Shown piece after piece: positions 60,782 through 64,000 of a stretch of DNA of 64,000 nucleotides. The stretch comes from VAZQ01 sp045811525 (GTDB taxonomy: Bacteria; Pseudomonadota; Alphaproteobacteria; Rhizobiales; Xanthobacteraceae), in contig JBJMTV010000016.1 of the NCBI GenBank assembly GCA_045811525.1, positions 124,001 through 188,000 on the forward strand. Direction: 5' to 3'. The position numbers and the translations under genes were made by a program. Positions within the stretch are counted from its first letter, which is position 1. Every line of letters starts with the position of its first letter. The notes beneath the pieces were generated by a model. It did no database searches. It was given only the letters and a program-made list of their open reading frames with translations, and was not told where the DNA came from.

Positions 60782-63376
60782 ATGTCTGAAACGACCGAAA
60801 AAAGCGGCGAAAAGACCCTGAGCGTCGCCTCCACCAAGACCTTAAGCCTGAAAGGGCGAGGCGTGGAGCAGGGTGTCGTGCGCCAAAGCTTCAGCCACGG
60901 GCGCACGAAGGCTGTGGTTGTGGAGAAAGTGAAGAGCCGAGTCGCCGGTCGCCCAAAGGCCGAGGCTGCGGCTCCTGTGCCGGGCATCAAGCGACCAGCT
61001 CCTGCAGTAAAAGTTGCGGCTCCTCCTCCGGCTGCGACCGCGGCAACCGCCCCAACCCCCATGACGCCGAAGCCTGTGGGCGGGCTCGTTTTGCCGAGCC
61101 TCACAGAAGCCGAGCAGAAGGCGCGTATTCACGCCCTGAACGACGCGCGCCTGCGCGAGGCCGAGCAACGCAAGATCAGAGAAGAAGAGGAATTCTTCCG
61201 CAAATCCCGTGAAGAAGTCGAGCGTGTGGAACGGGAGGAAGCGGAGCGGCGAAGGATCGACGAGGAGAAGCGCCGCAAGCACGACCTCGAGGCGAAGGTC
61301 AAAGCGGAACAGGAGGCCAAGAAGCGGTTTGGCGACGACACGGCTGCCGCTCCCGCCCGCCCCGGCGTCACAGCGGCCCGCCCGGTGTTGGAGCCGGACG
61401 AGGAAGAGGCGCCGCGGGTGCGACGAGGACCCGGCGCGGCGCGGCCGGTACCCGCACCCAAAACGCCGCGCGTCGGCATCCAGAAGAACCGCGGCCGCCT
61501 GACCCTGGTCACCGCGCTGAGCGCCGACGAGGAGCGCGAGCGTTCGGTAGCCGCCTTTCGCCGCCGCGTTCAGAGGCTCAAGGGGCATAGCTCGGACGGG
61601 CCGAAGGAGAAGCTCGTGCGCGAGGTCACGATTCCTGAATCCATCACCGTCCAGGAGCTCGCCAACCGCATGGCAGAGCGATCAGTGGACGTGATCAAGC
61701 TGCTCATGAAGCAGGGCAACATGGCGCAGATCAACGACGTGATCGACGCCGATACGGCGCAGCTGCTCGCGGAGGAACTGGGACATAGCGTCAAGCGCGT
61801 GGCAGAATCCGACGTCGAGGAAGGGTTGTTCGACGCCGCCGATGACGCAGGGGCGCTCGAGCCCCGCCCGGCCGTGGTCACGGTCATGGGCCATGTCGAT
61901 CATGGCAAGACGTCACTGCTGGACGCCATTCGCTCCACTGAGGTCGCCGCCGGTGAAGCCGGGGGCATCACCCAGCACATCGGCGCCTACCAGGTCACCG
62001 CCCCTTCTGGCGCCAAGATCACCTTTATTGATACGCCCGGCCACGCCGCTTTTACAGCGATGCGTGCGCGCGGAGCCAAGGTGACCGTTATCGTCGTGCT
62101 GGTCGTCGCTGCAGATGATGGCGTGATGCCGCAGACGATCGAAGCGATAAATCACGCGAAGGCCGCCAAGGTTCCGATGATCGTCGCGATCAACAAGATT
62201 GATCGTCCGGATGCCAAGCCAGAACGCGTGCGCACCGAGTTGCTGCAACACGAAATTCAGGTCGAGACTCTCGGCGGCGAGGTGCTCGACGTCGAAGTGT
62301 CGGCGACCAAGAAAACCAACATCGACCGGCTCTTGGAGACGATCGGATTGCAGTCTGAGATCCTCGATCTCAAGGCCGATCCTGCGCGGCCCGCCGAAGG
62401 CACGGTCATTGAGGCCATGCTCGACCGCGGCCGCGGTCCGGTAGCCACCGTCCTGGTGCAGCGCGGCACGCTGCACACCGGCGATATCGTCGTTGCTGGA
62501 GCGGAATGGGGCCGGGTCCGCGCACTGGTCTCCGACACGGGTGCGGCCGTCGTTTCGGCCGGGCCCTCGACCCCGGTCGAGGTGCTCGGCTTCGCCGGCA
62601 CGCCGGAGGCGGGCGACCGTCTCGCCGTGGTCGACAACGACGCGCGCGCGCGCGAGGTGACCGCCTATCGCGCGCGACAGCGACGCGACAAAGTGGCGGC
62701 GCGCGCAAGCGGCATGCGCGGCTCGCTCGAGCAGATGATGAGCCAGCTCAAGACCTCCGGGCGCAAGGAGTTTCCGCTGGTGATCAAGGCGGATGTGCAA
62801 GGCTCGCTCGAGGCCATTGTCGGCGCGCTCGACAATCTCGGGACCGACGAGGTGGCGGCACGTATCCTGCACGCCAGCGTTGGCGCGATTACCGAGTCCG
62901 ACGTGACGCTCGCCTCGGCGGCCGGAGCAGCCATTATCGGTTTCAATATCCGCGCTCACAAAGAGGCGCGGCACGCAGCCGAGCAGGCCGGCATCGAGAT
63001 CCGCTACTACAACATCATCTACGACCTCGTGGATGATGTGAAGAAGGCGATGTCCGGATTGCTGCCGCCAAGCATTCGTGAGACTACGCTGGGCAGCGCT
63101 ACGGTCTTGGAGATCTTCAAAGTCTCCAAGGTGGGCACGGTGGCGGGGTGCCGCGTGACCGACGGTAGCGTCGAGCGCGGAGCCAATGTGCGTCTCATCC
63201 GTGACAACGTGGTGGTGCACGAAGGCAAGCTCTCGCAGCTCAAACGCTTCAAGGATGACGCGCGCGAGGTGGTTGCCGGTCAGGAATGCGGCATGGCCTT
63301 CGAAAACTATCAGGACATGAAGGTCGGTGACGTGATCGAGTGCTATCGCGTAGAAACCGTGCAGCGCACATTGTAA
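60782..63376 (+). CDS. infB: Translation initiation factor IF-2
   Basis: GTPase that places fMet-tRNA on the 30S subunit. 864 residues from ATG 60782. The N-terminal third is Ala/Pro-rich followed by a long charged Glu/Arg coiled coil (about 115-185), as usual in alphaproteobacteria. The IF2_N domain is near 285-340 (EVTIPESITVQELANRMAER). G domain: G1 GHVDHGKTS (from about 370), G3 DTPGHAAFTAMRARGA, G4 NKID. Domains III-IV are present through TVAGCRVTDGSVERGANVRL. No internal frame break. Confidence 0.98.
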   Translation: MSETTEKSGEKTLSVASTKTLSLKGRGVEQGVVRQSFSHGRTKAVVVEKVKSRVAGRPKAEAAAPVPGIKRPAPAVKVAAPPPAATAATAPTPMTPKPVGGLVLPSLTEAEQKARIHALNDARLREAEQRKIREEEEFFRKSREEVERVEREEAERRRIDEEKRRKHDLEAKVKAEQEAKKRFGDDTAAAPARPGVTAARPVLEPDEEEAPRVRRGPGAARPVPAPKTPRVGIQKNRGRLTLVTALSADEERERSVAAFRRRVQRLKGHSSDGPKEKLVREVTIPESITVQELANRMAERSVDVIKLLMKQGNMAQINDVIDADTAQLLAEELGHSVKRVAESDVEEGLFDAADDAGALEPRPAVVTVMGHVDHGKTSLLDAIRSTEVAAGEAGGITQHIGAYQVTAPSGAKITFIDTPGHAAFTAMRARGAKVTVIVVLVVAADDGVMPQTIEAINHAKAAKVPMIVAINKIDRPDAKPERVRTELLQHEIQVETLGGEVLDVEVSATKKTNIDRLLETIGLQSEILDLKADPARPAEGTVIEAMLDRGRGPVATVLVQRGTLHTGDIVVAGAEWGRVRALVSDTGAAVVSAGPSTPVEVLGFAGTPEAGDRLAVVDNDARAREVTAYRARQRRDKVAARASGMRGSLEQMMSQLKTSGRKEFPLVIKADVQGSLEAIVGALDNLGTDEVAARILHASVGAITESDVTLASAAGAAIIGFNIRAHKEARHAAEQAGIEIRYYNIIYDLVDDVKKAMSGLLPPSIRETTLGSATVLEIFKVSKVGTVAGCRVTDGSVERGANVRLIRDNVVVHEGKLSQLKRFKDDAREVVAGQECGMAFENYQDMKVGDVIECYRVETVQRTL

Positions 63377-63477
63377 CGCGGCAGCTGCGGGCCCAAGGCC
63401 ATTCACGCGATTAGCGCTTTGCAAGCACATGTATGCCCCGTCGGGACGGAGGCACGACATGGCCATTCGGGAGCAGC

Positions 63478-63903
63478 ATGGCTCGCCGCCATCATGACCG
63501 CGACTCTGCCGCCGGCGCGCTGCCGTCGCAGCGCCAGCTGCGCGTAGGAGAGCTGGTGCGTCATGCGCTCGCAGACTTGCTCGCGCGCGGCGAGGTGCAC
63601 GACCCCGTTATGGAGACACATCTGATCAGCGTGCCGGAGGTGCGCATGAGCGCGGACTTGCGGCTCGCCACCATCTACGTCATGCCGCTTGGTGGCCGCG
63701 ACGGCAACGAGGTGATGACTGCGCTCGAACGCAACCAGCGCTACTTGCGCGGCGAGATCGCACGCCGGATCAATTTGAAATTCGCCCCGGATATCCGCTT
63801 TCGCATAGACGAGCGCTTCGATGAGGCGGATCGCATTGAGAAACTGTTGCGATCACCCCAGGTTCAACGCGACCTGGGCGAGAAGAGCGGCGGTGAGAAT
63901 TGA
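63478..63903 (+). CDS. rbfA: 30S ribosome-binding factor RbfA
   Basis: Small KH-fold factor for 16S rRNA 5'-end and 30S maturation. 141 residues from ATG 63478 (MARRHHDRDSAAGALPSQRQ); an ATG at 63433 would add 15 unlike residues. Core QLRVGELVRHALADLLARGE, LISVPEVRMSADLRLATIYV and the C-terminal LKFAPDIRFRIDERFDEADR match the family. Its stop overlaps the TTG start of truB. Confidence 0.95.
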   Translation: MARRHHDRDSAAGALPSQRQLRVGELVRHALADLLARGEVHDPVMETHLISVPEVRMSADLRLATIYVMPLGGRDGNEVMTALERNQRYLRGEIARRINLKFAPDIRFRIDERFDEADRIEKLLRSPQVQRDLGEKSGGEN

Positions 63904-64000
63904 GTGAGGGGAGCCCGCTCGCCGCTTCCGAGCAGAGAGCAAAGCAGCCCCGGCGCGAAAAGCGCGACGTGGACGGCTGGCTGGTGCTGGACAAACCGGT
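63900..64000 (+). CDS. truB: tRNA pseudouridine(55) synthase TruB, partial: C-terminus beyond window edge
   Basis: Only the first 33 codons are present. From TTG 63900 (TTGA overlap with rbfA) the frame reads MSEGSPLAASEQRAKQPRRE, then KRDVDGWLVLDKP. The GWLVLDKP segment is the conserved TruB N-terminal motif, and the rbfA-truB order is standard. The TTG start is chosen by the overlap and frame; a GTG at 63969 would start directly at the motif. The catalytic Asp lies beyond the window. Confidence 0.88.
   Translation, partial: MSEGSPLAASEQRAKQPRREKRDVDGWLVLDKP

Noticed and set aside
61913..63466. 517-codon minus-strand frame opposite infB
   Set aside because: Antisense to the intact IF-2 gene; composition is that of a shadow frame rich in His/Arg/Asp.

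Overview
The window looks like ordinary core chromosome of a GC-rich alphaproteobacterium. The most likely placement is the order Hyphomicrobiales (Rhizobiales), around the Bradyrhizobium/Xanthobacteraceae type. The grounds are the gene orders mdh-sucCD-sucAB-lpd, DUF2794-DUF1223-acnA-ccmABCDG-ispZ-ftsY, mtaB-dapF/rplU-rpmA-obgE, murJ-trpS-usp-nfu-tsaB-rimI-fur-miaB-phoH-ybeY-corC-lnt-XRE-metK-trmB, and rimP-nusA-ylxR-infB-rbfA-truB. Family and genus cannot be fixed from sequence reading alone. No rRNA, tRNA, CRISPR array, intact insertion sequence or prophage was seen.

Layout. 1-12358 (minus strand) is a TCA-cycle block: thpR, zapE, mdh, sucC, a DUF559 gene, sucD, a beta-barrel porin-like gene, sucA, sucB and lpd (cut by the window edge). 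12612-16619 is divergent: a GDSL esterase (minus) against a YbbA/YbbP-type ABC exporter (plus). 16847-19743 holds a Bax-inhibitor-family membrane protein, a GNAT acetyltransferase, DUF2794 and DUF1223. 19866-25841 has acnA (minus) diverging from the haem-export/cytochrome c maturation genes ccmABCDG. 26050-32108 is mostly minus strand: ftsY-ispZ, and dapF fed from mtaB. Between these lies an accessory patch with a probably frameshifted RluA-type pseudouridine synthase, a lower-GC HEPN-like gene and a PPOX-family flavoprotein. 32330-39744 runs rplU, rpmA, obgE, proB, interrupted by a D-aminoacylase, a flavin monooxygenase and a DUF72 gene. 39917-63903 is a small basic protein and adenosine kinase, then murJ through to the translation-initiation operon, with truB cut at the right edge.

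Many neighbouring genes overlap by a 4-base ATGA/GTGA/TTGA junction, so translational coupling is common here. Four spacers end in or contain strong intrinsic-terminator hairpins.

Non-coding and accessory structure. The most distinctive sequence I found is a two-hairpin composite repeat of about 162 bp. It is present at 12380-12541 and, inverted, at 45355-45517; a decayed single arm lies at 54065-54134. Other items are a 155-bp inverted-repeat element (25881-26035) beside a duplicated 32-bp piece of the ispZ 3' end, GC-rich palindromic repeats near the DUF559 gene and in the DUF2794/DUF1223 spacer, a hairpin that buries the trmB start codon, and a structured, terminator-bearing leader ahead of rimP-nusA. 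I did not find a clearly new multi-gene biological system. The best leads are the repeat family, the DUF559 insertion between sucC and sucD, and the nusA-operon leader.
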